Shown here in pieces: positions 8,829 to 18,469 of a stretch of 64,000 nt of DNA. The stretch comes from CALCEB01 sp035531475 (GTDB taxonomy: Bacteria > Acidobacteriota > Terriglobia > UBA7540), in contig DATKST010000101.1 of NCBI GenBank assembly GCA_035531475.1, positions 7,192 through 71,191 of the forward strand, in the 5' to 3' direction. A model generated the notes under the pieces. That model was not told where the DNA came from. It made no database searches and saw only the letters and a list, made by a program, of their open reading frames with translations. Each line of letters starts with the position of its first letter. The first letter of the stretch is position 1. A program made the position numbers and the translations under genes.

Positions 8829-11685
8829 AATGCGTTTCCATCGTTTGCAGCAGAAGGCTTTCCTCCGCCTCAATATGAGTGAGGTTGAAAGCCTGGCTGA
8901 TGATAATCTCCTGATTGATGGCATGGCGGCTGGATGAACCCTCCGCCGGGCTCGAATTGCGGGGACGGCCCAAGTAGTGCAAAGGCCAGCGCCCCGCAAT
9001 CAGCCGCGCAAGTTGCAGTCGCAGAAACTCCCACGCGCCCATGTTGCGCGGCTCCTCCTGTACCCAAACCACTTCAGCCAGCGACGGATAAGAGTCCAAC
9101 AACAACTTTAAGTCGGATTCCGGAAAAGGATACGGTTCCTCGATGCGGGCAATGGCCACCGCCGGCTCCTCCGCGCGCCGCTTGCTGGACACCAGGTCGA
9201 TGTAAATCTTCCCACTGCACAAAATCAGCCGGCGAATCTCACCCGCGCGCGCCCCCCCCGCTTCGTCCTCGATGACGCGCTGGAAAGAACCCTCGGCAAG
9301 CTCGCGGGGAGTTGAGGCCGTCAAGGGATGGCGAAGGAGACTCTTGGGAGTCAGGATCACGAGCGGCAGTGGGTCCGTCTTGAGCAGTAGCGCCTGCAAA
9401 CGCATCAGATGAAAATATTGGGCGGCAGTCGTGCAATTGGCGATGCGAAGGTTGGTGGCGGCGGCAAGCTGCAAAAACCGTTCCAGGCGAGCGCCCGAAT
9501 GGTCCGGCCCCTGCCCTTCATAGCCGTGCGGCAGCAACATGACCAGCGACGGCGTCAAGCCCCACTTGGCGCGCGCCGACGAGATGAATTCATCAATCAC
9601 GGTTTGCGCGCCATTAATGAAGTCTCCATACTGCGCCTCCCACACCACCAGGCGCTGCGGCGACTGCACGTTGTATCCGTACTCGAAGCCCAGAGCCGCA
9701 TTTTCGCTGAGCGGACTGTTGCAAATTTCAAAGGACGCGCGCGCCTGTGGCAACGACTGCAAAGGCGTATGCGTATTGCCGTTGTTAACGTCATGGAAGA
9801 CCGCGTGTCGCTGACTGAAGGTGCCGCGCTCCACATCCTGTCCGGTGACCCGGATGGGGATTCCTTCCTCCAGAATTGTGGCCCAGGCCAACTCTTCGGC
9901 CGCGGCCCAGTCGATGGTCCGCGCGTCCGGTTCCTCAAACACCCTGAGCCTCTTTTCCCTAACCCTTTCGATCTTGCGATGCAGCACAAAGCCCGGCGGG
10001 ATTCGCAAGAGTTCAGAATTGAGCTGCAGCAACCGCTCCAGCGGCACCTCGGTGCGAGTATCTCTGGCGGCTCCCGGAGGCGGCGGCGCGGGGCGGGGTT
10101 CCACCAGTTGCCGCTCCGCCTCAAGGGAATCATAAATTTGGCGCAGCCGCCCCGAATGCTTGTCCACCAGTTGTTCAGCGATCCCATCCTGGATCACGCC
10201 CCGGTCAAGCAACACTTTGGCCCAAATTTGCCGCACCGTCGGGTGCTCTTGAATCTTTTTGTACATGAGGGGTTGAGTAAACGAGGGCTCGTCACCTTCA
10301 TTGTGTCCGTGGCGCCGATAGCCGATGAGGTCAATCACAAAATCCTTCTTGAAATGCTCTCGATAAGTAAAGGCCAGACGCGCCGCTTCGATACACGCCT
10401 CGGGATTGTCAGCATTCACATGCACGATCGGCACGCGAAAGCCCCGCGCCAGGTCGCTGGCGTAAAGCGTGCTGCGGCCTTCCTCCGGACAGGTGGTAAA
10501 GCCGATCTCATTGTTAGCGATGATGTGAACGGTGCCGCCCGTCTCATAGCCCTTCAGGTGAAACATATTGAGCGTCTCGGCCACCACGCCCTGTCCCATA
10601 AAGGCCGCGTCCCCGTGAATCAGAATGGGCAGGGTGCGCGTTGGCTCGAAGTGCGGGGCGCCGCCGTGATCCGTGCGCGTGCCCGCCGCCCTCGCCATCC
10701 CTTCCACGACGGGATTCACCGCTTCGAGGTGGCTGGGATTGGGCGCCAGAGAGATCATCAGCTCATGGGAGCCGTGGTTGCGAATGGCGTGATGAGCTCC
10801 GGAATGGTATTTCACGTCACCCGTCCAGCCCAAATCCTCGCGAAATTTGCCTCCCTTTACCGGGTCCTTGAATTCCGCCAGAATCTGCTCGTAGGGTTTG
10901 TCGAGGACGTGGGCGAGGACGTTCAGCCGCGCGCGGTGAGCCATGCCGATCAGAATATTGCTGAAGCGCCCATCGGAAGCAGCGTGGATGATCTCATCGA
11001 GCATCGGGATCAGGATGCCGATTCCCTGAATCGAGAAGCGTGTCTTGCCGGGAAACGTGCGGTCCAGAAATTGCTCAAAACAGCCCTCTTGGGTGATGCG
11101 GTCGAGCAGTGCAATCTCATCAATGGGAGCAGTGGGAGGACGAAATGTGCCGGACTCCGCAGCGGACTTCAGCCATTCACGCTCCTCGGGATCGCGAAGA
11201 TGGGCATAATCGTAGCCCGTCGCAGCACAATAGACTCTGCGAAGGGATTGGATAACCTCCAACGCATTGCGGGCTCCGTTGGCAATAGGGCCGGTGATAA
11301 TACCGGCCGGCAGGTGGCGAAGGTCGTCCTCGGTGACGCCGTGATTCTCAGGAATCAAGGATGGATCCCCGTGGGGTGCCGAACCGAGCGGATCAAGATA
11401 CGCGTCCAAGTTCCCGAACTTGCGGATGGACTCTGCCAGATTCACCGCGCCTACAATCTTTTCAACCGGCAAGGCGCTTCCCGAGGCAGCGTAGGCTTCA
11501 CCGTTTTTTGAGGATCCAGTTCCAGAAAACGTTGCAGCAGGCCTGGTGATTCCTTCCGGCGGCCCCCAACGCTCAAACGCAGCCCGGGTCACGGCATCGA
11601 CGGACGCTGGGTTCCTGTGGAATTTTTCATAAAGCTCCACAACGTATCCGGTGTTGATTCCTTGGAACTCGCTCCACTCGTTCAT
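8827..11685 (-). CDS. sucA: 2-oxoglutarate dehydrogenase E1 component
   Basis: A 952-residue thiamine-diphosphate enzyme that decarboxylates 2-oxoglutarate and succinylates the lipoyl group of SucB in the TCA cycle. The N-terminal segment NTGYVVELYEKF is the usual E1o tail. The thiamine domain shows HGDAAFMGQGVVAETLN and GYRRHGHNEGDEPSFTQP; the C-terminal half carries SGARLERFLQL and the transketolase-like region. Length is typical of E1o (about 930-960). There is no N-terminal acyltransferase domain, so it is not the actinobacterial fused form. The ATG at 11685 begins an operon with sucB; E3 is probably supplied by lpd at 17-18.5 kb. Confidence 0.95.
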   Translation of the reverse strand: MNEWSEFQGINTGYVVELYEKFHRNPASVDAVTRAAFERWGPPEGITRPAATFSGTGSSKNGEAYAASGSALPVEKIVGAVNLAESIRKFGNLDAYLDPLGSAPHGDPSLIPENHGVTEDDLRHLPAGIITGPIANGARNALEVIQSLRRVYCAATGYDYAHLRDPEEREWLKSAAESGTFRPPTAPIDEIALLDRITQEGCFEQFLDRTFPGKTRFSIQGIGILIPMLDEIIHAASDGRFSNILIGMAHRARLNVLAHVLDKPYEQILAEFKDPVKGGKFREDLGWTGDVKYHSGAHHAIRNHGSHELMISLAPNPSHLEAVNPVVEGMARAAGTRTDHGGAPHFEPTRTLPILIHGDAAFMGQGVVAETLNMFHLKGYETGGTVHIIANNEIGFTTCPEEGRSTLYASDLARGFRVPIVHVNADNPEACIEAARLAFTYREHFKKDFVIDLIGYRRHGHNEGDEPSFTQPLMYKKIQEHPTVRQIWAKVLLDRGVIQDGIAEQLVDKHSGRLRQIYDSLEAERQLVEPRPAPPPPGAARDTRTEVPLERLLQLNSELLRIPPGFVLHRKIERVREKRLRVFEEPDARTIDWAAAEELAWATILEEGIPIRVTGQDVERGTFSQRHAVFHDVNNGNTHTPLQSLPQARASFEICNSPLSENAALGFEYGYNVQSPQRLVVWEAQYGDFINGAQTVIDEFISSARAKWGLTPSLVMLLPHGYEGQGPDHSGARLERFLQLAAATNLRIANCTTAAQYFHLMRLQALLLKTDPLPLVILTPKSLLRHPLTASTPRELAEGSFQRVIEDEAGGARAGEIRRLILCSGKIYIDLVSSKRRAEEPAVAIARIEEPYPFPESDLKLLLDSYPSLAEVVWVQEEPRNMGAWEFLRLQLARLIAGRWPLHYLGRPRNSSPAEGSSSRHAINQEIIISQAFNLTHIEAEESLLLQTMETH

Positions 11686-12754
11686 AAGCTTATCCTACAC
11701 GATGCGAAGCCCGCGATGAAGCCCCACGACGGTTAGCCTGGATTTCTCACCAGATTTTCCGTTGCGGCAGCGAACCGGGTGAGAAATAGGTTCTTAGGGT
11801 TCGTTCCAAACCTCGATCCTTTGTTTTCATACACTCTTAGGGTTCGTTCCGAAAATTTCGGTGGCGCTCGCCACTCCCGCCACCTCTGGGAAGCCTTCTG
11901 CCGGGCGCAAGCCGTTATGGAGTCTATACCATTTTAACCAATGGCAGGGTGCATGGATGGAAAAAGAGCTTTGTATCGATGCGATACATTGTATATAGGG
12001 GACAGGCGGCCCCTGCCTGGCATGGCAAGGCGTGTGCCGCTTGGTTGGGGTGGAAATGTGCCACCGCCATTTCCCCCTCACCCCATCCCTCTCCCCGCTT
12101 GCGGGGAGAGGGAGGACCGCGCAGCGGTGGGTGAGGGGCTGACATTCAAGAGGTTCTCCGCCATACTCGGTACTCATAAGGCTGGCTCCGCTCTCTGGCG
12201 CAAGTTCTTATCAACAAAAGGCTTATGCCAGAAAAGACAGCCTTTTTCAATTTGTTAATGAGAAATGCGGGCTAGTGGCGCCGTTTGGTTGCTAAAGCAG
12301 CGGTGTCCCCAGTGCCACCATTGACTCTATTGAGTTTCGGCGGTGGGGACATCCCGGATGCGGGAGGAACGGTTCGCTGGGGAACTGCGGTTTCGAAAAG
12401 CTCAGGCTCGCGAGGATTTGAGCCGCCCGCCGGCCGTCGAGAAATACTTCATCAAGCCACATTAAATCATTAACTTGCAGCGAGAAGCACCTTGGCATTG
12501 CAACCAAACATCAAGGTATCGCTTTAGGTCTGTTAAGCTGCTTCTGGTCTTCATCTCCCGCCCCGGGCTTGGAATGCCCGCAATTTCAAATCTGGCGTCG
12601 GGGCGTTTTGCAAGCATTTCCCGGTCCCTCGAACTCTGCACGAGCGTTGTCATGCTGAGTGATGAAGTCCTCTCCGCGTTGGAGGCCGACGATTGTGAAT
12701 TCGCTACGGGCATCATGTGATATTCTGGTTGTTTAAGGAGCCATCAAGGAGAAA
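11686..12754. other. Long divergent intergenic region between sucA and aceE
   Basis: About 1.07 kb with no credible gene. It must contain the promoters of both dehydrogenase operons. Near sucA there is an inverted repeat, ATTTCTCACC/GGTGAGAAAT (about 11742-11788), and a direct repeat CTTAGGGTTCGTTCC seen twice (about 11793 and 11836). A B-type hairpin lies at 12073-12139. The part from 12280 to 12720 has several short frames on both strands, none with a family match or ribosome site; it may be decayed coding DNA. Confidence 0.5.
12073..12139. repeat. B-type hairpin repeat
   Basis: CCCCCTCACCCC, then CCCTCTCCCCGCTTGCGGGG, then GAGAGGG, ending GCAGCGGTGGGTGAGGGG. It is an almost perfect hairpin of the family, in the sucA-aceE gap. 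Confidence 0.85.
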
Positions 12755-15427
12755 ATGAGTCAAACGAATCATACCCAAGAAGTGGAAACGATTGAGCGAA
12801 GAGAATGGCTGGAGTCATTGGACTATGTGATGCAGGAGGGAGGCCCGCAGCGGGTTGAGAATCTGCTTCAAACTCTGCGGTTCCACGCTCTGCGCGACGG
12901 AGTCAAGCTTCCCTACACCGCCAATACTCCTTACGTCAATACGATCCCGGTGTCTGAGCAACCCCCGTTTCCGGGCAGCCAGGAAATCGAAAGACGAATC
13001 AAGAGCATCATCCGATGGAATGCGATGGCGATGGTGGTCCGGGCGAACCATGCCGAGGAGGGAATCGGCGGGCACATTTCCACTTACGCCTCTGCCGCGA
13101 CCCTTTACGAAGTGGGCTTCAACCATTTCTTCCGCGCCCGGGGCAAGGACCGCATCGGCGACATTGTTTACTTTCAGGGGCATGCCTCGCCGGGCATGTA
13201 TTCCCGTGCCTTCCTGGAAGGCCGCTTGACCGCGAGCCAGCTTGAGAATTTCCGGCGCGAACTGAAGGAAGGCGGGGGGCTCTCTTCCTATCCCCATCCG
13301 TGGCTCATGCCCGAATTCTGGGAGTTCCCCACCGTTTCCATGGGACTTGGTCCCATTATGTCGATTTACCAGGCTCATTTCTGCCACTATTTGCAGGATC
13401 GCGGCCTGAAGGAGTTAGGCGACAGTAAGGTCTGGGCGTTCCTGGGCGACGGTGAGACCGACGAACCGGAGACCCTGGGCGCGATTTCCCTGGCGGCTCG
13501 CGAAAAGCTGGACAACCTGATCTTCGTGGTGAACTGCAACTTGCAGCGGCTGGATGGCCCGGTGCGCGGCAACGGCAGCATCATCCAGGAATTGGAAGCC
13601 GGATTTCGAGGCGCCGGATGGAACGCGATTAAGGTGATTTGGGGCAGTGATTGGGATCCCCTGTTTGAAAAAGACAATGATGGACTGCTGATCAAGCGGA
13701 TGGGTGAGATTGTGGACGGGCAATGGCAGAAGTATTCCGTGGAATCCGGCAAATACTTCCGGGAGCACTTCTTCGGAACCGACCCCCGGCTGCTGGCCAT
13801 GGTGAAGAACTATTCGGACGACCAGTTGGGCCGCATGAGGCTGGGAGGACACGATCCCAAGAAGATCTACGCGGCATATAAGGCTGCGGTTGAGCACAAG
13901 GGATCACCCACCGTGATTCTGGCCCGGACTATCAAGGGTTACGGCCTGGGTGAAAGCGGCGAAGGCAGAAACATTACCCACCAGCAGAAGAAGCTGAATG
14001 ACGAGGAAGTCAACAACTTCCGCGCGCGGTTCGGCATTCCCATTTCGGACCACGAAGTAGCGGAGGCCGCCTTTTACAAGCCGGCTGAAAACAGCACAGA
14101 GATGCAATATCTGCATCAGCGCCGCCAGGAACTGGGCGGCTACATTCCCTCACGAGCGGTGCTGGCTCCGGCAATCAAGCCGCCCGCCGAAAGCCTTTTT
14201 GAGGAATTCTACGAAGGCACCAGTGGCCGTGGCGTCTCCACCACGATGGGTTTTGTCCGTATTCTGGCAAAGCTGCTGAAGGACAAAGAGTTGGGCAAGC
14301 TGATTGTGCCCATTGTTCCGGATGAGGCGCGAACTTTCGGCATGGAGGCGCTATTCCGCCAAGTGGGAATCTACTCCCATGCCGGACAACTTTACGAGCC
14401 GGTGGACCGGGACACGCTGCTCTATTACAAAGAGGCTCAGAACGGCCAGATTATGGAGGAAGGCATCACCGAGGCCGGATCGATTTCCTCCTTCATCGCT
14501 GCAGGCAGCGCCTACGCCATTCACGGAATCAACACCATCCCATTTTTTATTTACTACTCGATGTTTGGACTGCAAAGGGTGGGAGACCTGGTTTGGGCCG
14601 CTGGAGATTCCCGCTGCCGGGGATTCATGGTGGGTGGAACGGCGGGCCGTACCACGCTTGCCGGTGAAGGATTGCAACACCAGGATGGCAACAGCCACCT
14701 TCTGGCTTATCCCGTCCCCAATCTAGTGGCTTATGATCCGGCCTTCGCTTTCGAACTCGCCGTGATCATCCGCGATGGCATTCGCCGCATGTACGAGGAA
14801 AGGGAAAGCGTTTTCTACTACTTGACGGTGATGAATGAGCAATATCCCATGCCGGCCATGCCCCAAGGTGCCAAGGAAGGAATTCTGAAGGGGATGTACT
14901 TGTTCAGAGCCTCCGCCAAGAAGGGCGCCAAGCTGCGTGCCCAACTGTTGGGCAGCGGCGCTATCCTGAACGAAGCTCTGAAGGCGCAACTGCTCCTTGA
15001 AGAGAAGTACGGCGTGGCGGCGGATGTATGGAGCGTAACGAGCTATAAAGAACTTTATCGCGATGGCCATGCGGTGGATCGCTGGAATATGCTGCATCCC
15101 GGCGAGAAACCGCGTATTCCTTATGTAACCGAATGTCTGGCCAACACCGAAGGCGTGGTGGTGGCAGCCTCGGATTACGTCAAGGCTCTTCCCGATTCAA
15201 TCAGCCGCTGGGCGCCGCGGCCCATTGCTGCGCTAGGGACCGATGGTTTCGGACGAAGTGAAGGGCGCAAGTCCCTGCGTGATTTCTTCGAGGTCGATTC
15301 CAGATTTATTACCGTGGCGGCGCTTTCCTCGCTGGCGCGCGAAGAGAAGGTGAAGGTTGAATTGGTGGAAAGAGCCATCAAGGACCTCGAAATCAATCCC
15401 GAAAAATCTAATCCCATGAACTCGTAA
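12755..15427 (+). CDS. aceE: Pyruvate dehydrogenase E1, homodimeric type
   Basis: An 890-residue thiamine-diphosphate enzyme converting pyruvate to the acetyl-lipoyl form on AceF. The N-terminal region RREWLESLDYVMQEGGPQRV is characteristic of AceE. The thiamine motif is GDGETDEPETLGAISLA with NCNLQRLDGPV, and HQQKKLNDEE and MEEGITEAGSISSFIAAG follow as in the E. coli-type enzyme. Length matches (about 885-890). AAGGAG is 6 nt before the ATG. It is the first gene of aceE-aceF-(lpd); aceF starts 15 bp after the stop, so the two are surely cotranscribed. Confidence 0.96.
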   Translation: MSQTNHTQEVETIERREWLESLDYVMQEGGPQRVENLLQTLRFHALRDGVKLPYTANTPYVNTIPVSEQPPFPGSQEIERRIKSIIRWNAMAMVVRANHAEEGIGGHISTYASAATLYEVGFNHFFRARGKDRIGDIVYFQGHASPGMYSRAFLEGRLTASQLENFRRELKEGGGLSSYPHPWLMPEFWEFPTVSMGLGPIMSIYQAHFCHYLQDRGLKELGDSKVWAFLGDGETDEPETLGAISLAAREKLDNLIFVVNCNLQRLDGPVRGNGSIIQELEAGFRGAGWNAIKVIWGSDWDPLFEKDNDGLLIKRMGEIVDGQWQKYSVESGKYFREHFFGTDPRLLAMVKNYSDDQLGRMRLGGHDPKKIYAAYKAAVEHKGSPTVILARTIKGYGLGESGEGRNITHQQKKLNDEEVNNFRARFGIPISDHEVAEAAFYKPAENSTEMQYLHQRRQELGGYIPSRAVLAPAIKPPAESLFEEFYEGTSGRGVSTTMGFVRILAKLLKDKELGKLIVPIVPDEARTFGMEALFRQVGIYSHAGQLYEPVDRDTLLYYKEAQNGQIMEEGITEAGSISSFIAAGSAYAIHGINTIPFFIYYSMFGLQRVGDLVWAAGDSRCRGFMVGGTAGRTTLAGEGLQHQDGNSHLLAYPVPNLVAYDPAFAFELAVIIRDGIRRMYEERESVFYYLTVMNEQYPMPAMPQGAKEGILKGMYLFRASAKKGAKLRAQLLGSGAILNEALKAQLLLEEKYGVAADVWSVTSYKELYRDGHAVDRWNMLHPGEKPRIPYVTECLANTEGVVVAASDYVKALPDSISRWAPRPIAALGTDGFGRSEGRKSLRDFFEVDSRFITVAALSSLAREEKVKVELVERAIKDLEINPEKSNPMNS

Positions 15428-15442
15428 AGGGCAGACAAGCTG

Positions 15443-16843
15443 ATGGCAACTGAATTCAGAATTCCGGAGCTCGGTGAAAATATCAAGTCGGGCGACTTGG
15501 TGAAGATTCTGGTTAAAGTCGGGGACTCCATTGAAGTCGATCAACCGGTAATCGAGCTGGAGACGGACAAGGCCACCGTGGAAGTTCCCTCGCCGGTGAG
15601 CGGCGTCATTCAGCAAATCAACGTCAAAGAGGGCGAAAGGGTCAACGTTGGCCAATTGGTCTTGACCGTGAATGGCGCGGGGGAAACTGCCAAACCGGCT
15701 GAAAAGGCGTCCGCGGAACAGGGGCCGGGGAAAGATGCATCCTTCGCCAAGAAAGAGACAGCAAAACAGGAAGCCGCTGGTTCTGAAGACACTCGGCCCC
15801 TTGAAGCAAAACAGGGTGAAGCCCCTAGAATGACTTCTATTCAGGCTCAGGCCCACCCCGTTGCGGCCGGTGCAACAGAGACTTCGCCAGCACGGCCTTC
15901 CCGCGCCCCCGTCGAGCCTGAGGCCGATTCCGAGACTGAAGGCGGCGTTCCCGTGCCGGCTGCGCCCTCGGTGCGGAGGATGGCGAGGGAATTGGGCGTG
16001 GATGTGCGGCAGGTGCACGGATCGGGTCCGGGAGGCAGGATCAGTGCCGAGGATGTAGCTCTCTTCGCAAAGAGCATTATCACGGGAGTGTCGGGTAGGC
16101 TCGGCATGGCCTCTCCTCCGCTCCCGGATTTCTCCCGTTGGGGCGCCGTCGAGCGGCACAAGATGTCGAATATCCGCCGCAGCACCGCGGAGCATCTGAG
16201 CCGGGCATGGAACTCGATTCCTCACGTTACCCAACATGACGAGACGGATGTCACCCACCTGAAAGAATTGCGCAAACAGTTTGGGTCCCTGGCAGAGGCC
16301 TGCGGTGGCAAGCTGACCGTGACCTCGGTGGCGCTGAAGGTGGTGGCATCGGCGTTGCGCGTGTTCCCGCAGTTTGCAGCGAGCGTCGATCCCGCAGCAA
16401 ACGAAGTGGTTTACAAGAAGTATTGCCACATCGGGGTGGCAGTGGACACGGACCGGGGTTTGCTCGTTCCGGTGGTCCGGGACGTGGACCGCAAGAACAT
16501 CCTTCAGCTTTCCTCAGAGCTTTCCAAGCTGGCCGCCAAGGCAAGGGACAAGAAATTGGCCTTGGAAGAGATGGAAGGCGGCGTCTTCACCATTACCAAC
16601 CTCGGCGGAATCGGCGGCACGGCGTTCACGCCCATCGTCAATCTTCCTGAAGTGGCGATCCTCGGAATGTCACGCGCCTCGATCAAACCAAGCTACCGGG
16701 ACGGCAAGTTTGAGCCGCGGCTGATGCTGCCGCTCTCACTATCCTACGATCACCGGTTGATTGATGGGGCGGATGCCGCGAGGTTCCTGCGCTGGGTGGC
16801 TGAGGCGCTGGAGCAACCGTTTCTTCTGCCCCTGCAGGGTTGA
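15443..16843 (+). CDS. aceF: Pyruvate dehydrogenase E2, dihydrolipoyl acetyltransferase
   Basis: A 466-residue core subunit that passes acetyl groups to CoA. There is a single lipoyl domain (1-77, lysine K43 in ETDKATVEV). An unusually long Ala/Pro/Glu-rich linker of roughly 90 residues follows, then a subunit-binding domain near 172-207 (SVRRMARELGVDV, HGSGPGGRISAED). The catalytic domain ends in SYDHRLIDG with H437 and D441. E. coli AceF has three lipoyl domains; one is normal in many other bacteria. The gene is followed by an A-type palindrome and then lpd. Confidence 0.95.
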   Translation: MATEFRIPELGENIKSGDLVKILVKVGDSIEVDQPVIELETDKATVEVPSPVSGVIQQINVKEGERVNVGQLVLTVNGAGETAKPAEKASAEQGPGKDASFAKKETAKQEAAGSEDTRPLEAKQGEAPRMTSIQAQAHPVAAGATETSPARPSRAPVEPEADSETEGGVPVPAAPSVRRMARELGVDVRQVHGSGPGGRISAEDVALFAKSIITGVSGRLGMASPPLPDFSRWGAVERHKMSNIRRSTAEHLSRAWNSIPHVTQHDETDVTHLKELRKQFGSLAEACGGKLTVTSVALKVVASALRVFPQFAASVDPAANEVVYKKYCHIGVAVDTDRGLLVPVVRDVDRKNILQLSSELSKLAAKARDKKLALEEMEGGVFTITNLGGIGGTAFTPIVNLPEVAILGMSRASIKPSYRDGKFEPRLMLPLSLSYDHRLIDGADAARFLRWVAEALEQPFLLPLQG

Positions 16844-16879
16844 CCCATCTATTCCGTCTCTCATTTCATTGCAAAAGAC

Positions 16880-16989
16880 GGTAGTGGTGCAGTTTGCTGT
16901 AGCGGCGGTCTCTGACCGCCGGAAGCTGTTGAAAAATGAAATTCGGCGGTCAGAGACCGCCGCTACAGCAGCGAAAATGCACCACTACC
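16880..16989. repeat. A-type 110-bp palindromic element, copy 2
   Basis: Begins GGTAGTGGTGCAGTTT and ends GCACCACTACC, with the GGCGGTCTCTGACCGCC core and its inverse. It sits between aceF and lpd, so the transcript running into lpd would carry a strong hairpin just before the lpd ribosome site. Confidence 0.92.
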
Positions 16990-17024
16990 CAAAAGACCGA
17001 AGGAGCGAGGCGAAGAGCAGAAAC

Positions 17025-18452
17025 ATGAGTGAAACTTCAAATTCCACTGAACTCGTCGTGATTGGGGCGGGACCCGGTGGTTACGCGGCAGCGTTCCTGG
17101 GAGCGGACCTGGGCATGAAGGTTACGCTGATCGGAACGGACAAGAACCCCGGCGGCGTGTGTCTTTACTGCGGATGCATTCCTTCCAAGGCTTTACTGCA
17201 CGTGGCCAAATTGCTCCATGAGACCAAGCAGGCGGCCGATTGGGGCATTCGCTTCGCCGAGCCTAAGATTGAGTTGGACAAGCTTCGCGGCTGGAAACAG
17301 TCCGTGGTGAATAAACTCACCGGCGGCTTGGGCACCTTGAGCAAACAGCGCTCGGTCCGCTACGTTCAGGGCAAGGCCGCATTCCTGGATTCGCAGACCC
17401 TCAACCTCCAGCGCAGCGAAGGCGGCGAGGAGAAACTTGCATTCGGCCACGCCATCATCGCGACCGGATCGAGGCCCGCCAAGGTCCCGGGGCTTTCGCT
17501 CGAGAGCAGCCGGATTCTGGACTCCACCTCCGGGCTCGATTTGCCCGACATCCCAAAGACTCTCCTGGTGATTGGCGGCGGCTACATTGGCCTGGAGCTG
17601 GGGACGGTTTATGCATCATTGGGCACGAAGGTCACTGTGGTCGAGATGACCGGAGGCCTGCTGCCCGGCGCCGATCGCGACCTGGTCCTGCCTCTCTCGA
17701 AACGCCTGGAGAAGATTTTCGACTCCATTTTGCTGAACACTAAAGTTACGGCCATGACCGAAGAGGCCAAAGGCATTCGCATCAAGCTGGAGGGCGAGGG
17801 CGCGAAAAATCCGGAAATGGTGTTTGAGAAAGTACTCGTTTCCGTTGGCCGGAAACCCAATTCCGATATTCCCGGACTGGACAAGACCGGCATAAGAGTG
17901 AATGCCAAGGGCTTCATCCAGGTTAACCCGCAGCGGCAGACGGATGACTCAAAGATTTATGCCATCGGTGACGTGGCCGGTGAGCCGATGCTGGCGCACA
18001 AAGCCACCCATGAGGGGAGAACCGCGGTCGAGGCGATTGCCGGACATAAGGTAGCTTTTGAACCGCGCGCTATCCCGGCCGTGGTCTTCACTGACCCGGA
18101 AATCGCCTGGTGTGGCTTGACGGAGACCCAGGCCCAGGCCGAGAACCGCAAAGTGGCAATCGCGCGTTTTCCCTGGGCGGCGTCGGGCCGCGCGGCCACG
18201 CTGGACCGCAATGATGGCGTGACGAAGCTGGTGATCGATCCTGCGACGGAACGGATTCTGGGGGTTGGGATCGCCGGACCAGGAGCGGGCGAACTGATTG
18301 CCGAAGGTGTACTGGCCGTGGAGATGGCCGCGCTCGCCACCGACTTGGCCTTGACCATTCACCCGCACCCGACGCTCTCTGAAACCGTGATGAACGCCGC
18401 CGAGATCTTTTTTGGCACGGCCACCGATTTCTACCGGCCCAAAAAAGTCTGA
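17025..18452 (+). CDS. lpdA: Dihydrolipoyl dehydrogenase (E3)
   Basis: A 475-residue FAD/NAD disulfide oxidoreductase that re-oxidises lipoamide of the pyruvate and probably also the 2-oxoglutarate complex. The FAD motif VVIGAGPGGYAAA is at 11-23. The redox pair is C46 and C51 in GGVCLYCGCIPSK, with an extra cysteine C49 between them. The NAD motif VIGGGYIGLELG, the YAIGDVAGEPMLAHKA segment and the C-terminal HPHPTLSE acid/base histidine follow. The frame is open back to 16761 through the palindromic element, but the ATG at 17025 begins the true N-terminus. It is the only lpd in the window. Confidence 0.95.
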   Translation: MSETSNSTELVVIGAGPGGYAAAFLGADLGMKVTLIGTDKNPGGVCLYCGCIPSKALLHVAKLLHETKQAADWGIRFAEPKIELDKLRGWKQSVVNKLTGGLGTLSKQRSVRYVQGKAAFLDSQTLNLQRSEGGEEKLAFGHAIIATGSRPAKVPGLSLESSRILDSTSGLDLPDIPKTLLVIGGGYIGLELGTVYASLGTKVTVVEMTGGLLPGADRDLVLPLSKRLEKIFDSILLNTKVTAMTEEAKGIRIKLEGEGAKNPEMVFEKVLVSVGRKPNSDIPGLDKTGIRVNAKGFIQVNPQRQTDDSKIYAIGDVAGEPMLAHKATHEGRTAVEAIAGHKVAFEPRAIPAVVFTDPEIAWCGLTETQAQAENRKVAIARFPWAASGRAATLDRNDGVTKLVIDPATERILGVGIAGPGAGELIAEGVLAVEMAALATDLALTIHPHPTLSETVMNAAEIFFGTATDFYRPKKV

Positions 18453-18469
18453 CCCGGCGCCCCATCTAT

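Noticed and set aside
9409..11511. A 700-codon open frame on the plus strand opposite sucA
   Set aside because: It mirrors sucA, has no family resemblance or ribosome site, and long antisense frames are common in GC-rich DNA. SucA is beyond doubt.
12475..12720. A short frame before aceE as a small gene
   Set aside because: No ribosome site, no family pattern, and frames on both strands are equally open.
15233..16429. A 398-codon frame opposite aceF
   Set aside because: Antisense shadow; low-complexity His/Arg-rich translation.
16880..16989. The 110-bp palindrome as a riboswitch or small RNA gene
   Set aside because: The same sequence occurs upstream, downstream and between unrelated genes in both orientations, which fits a mobile repeat.
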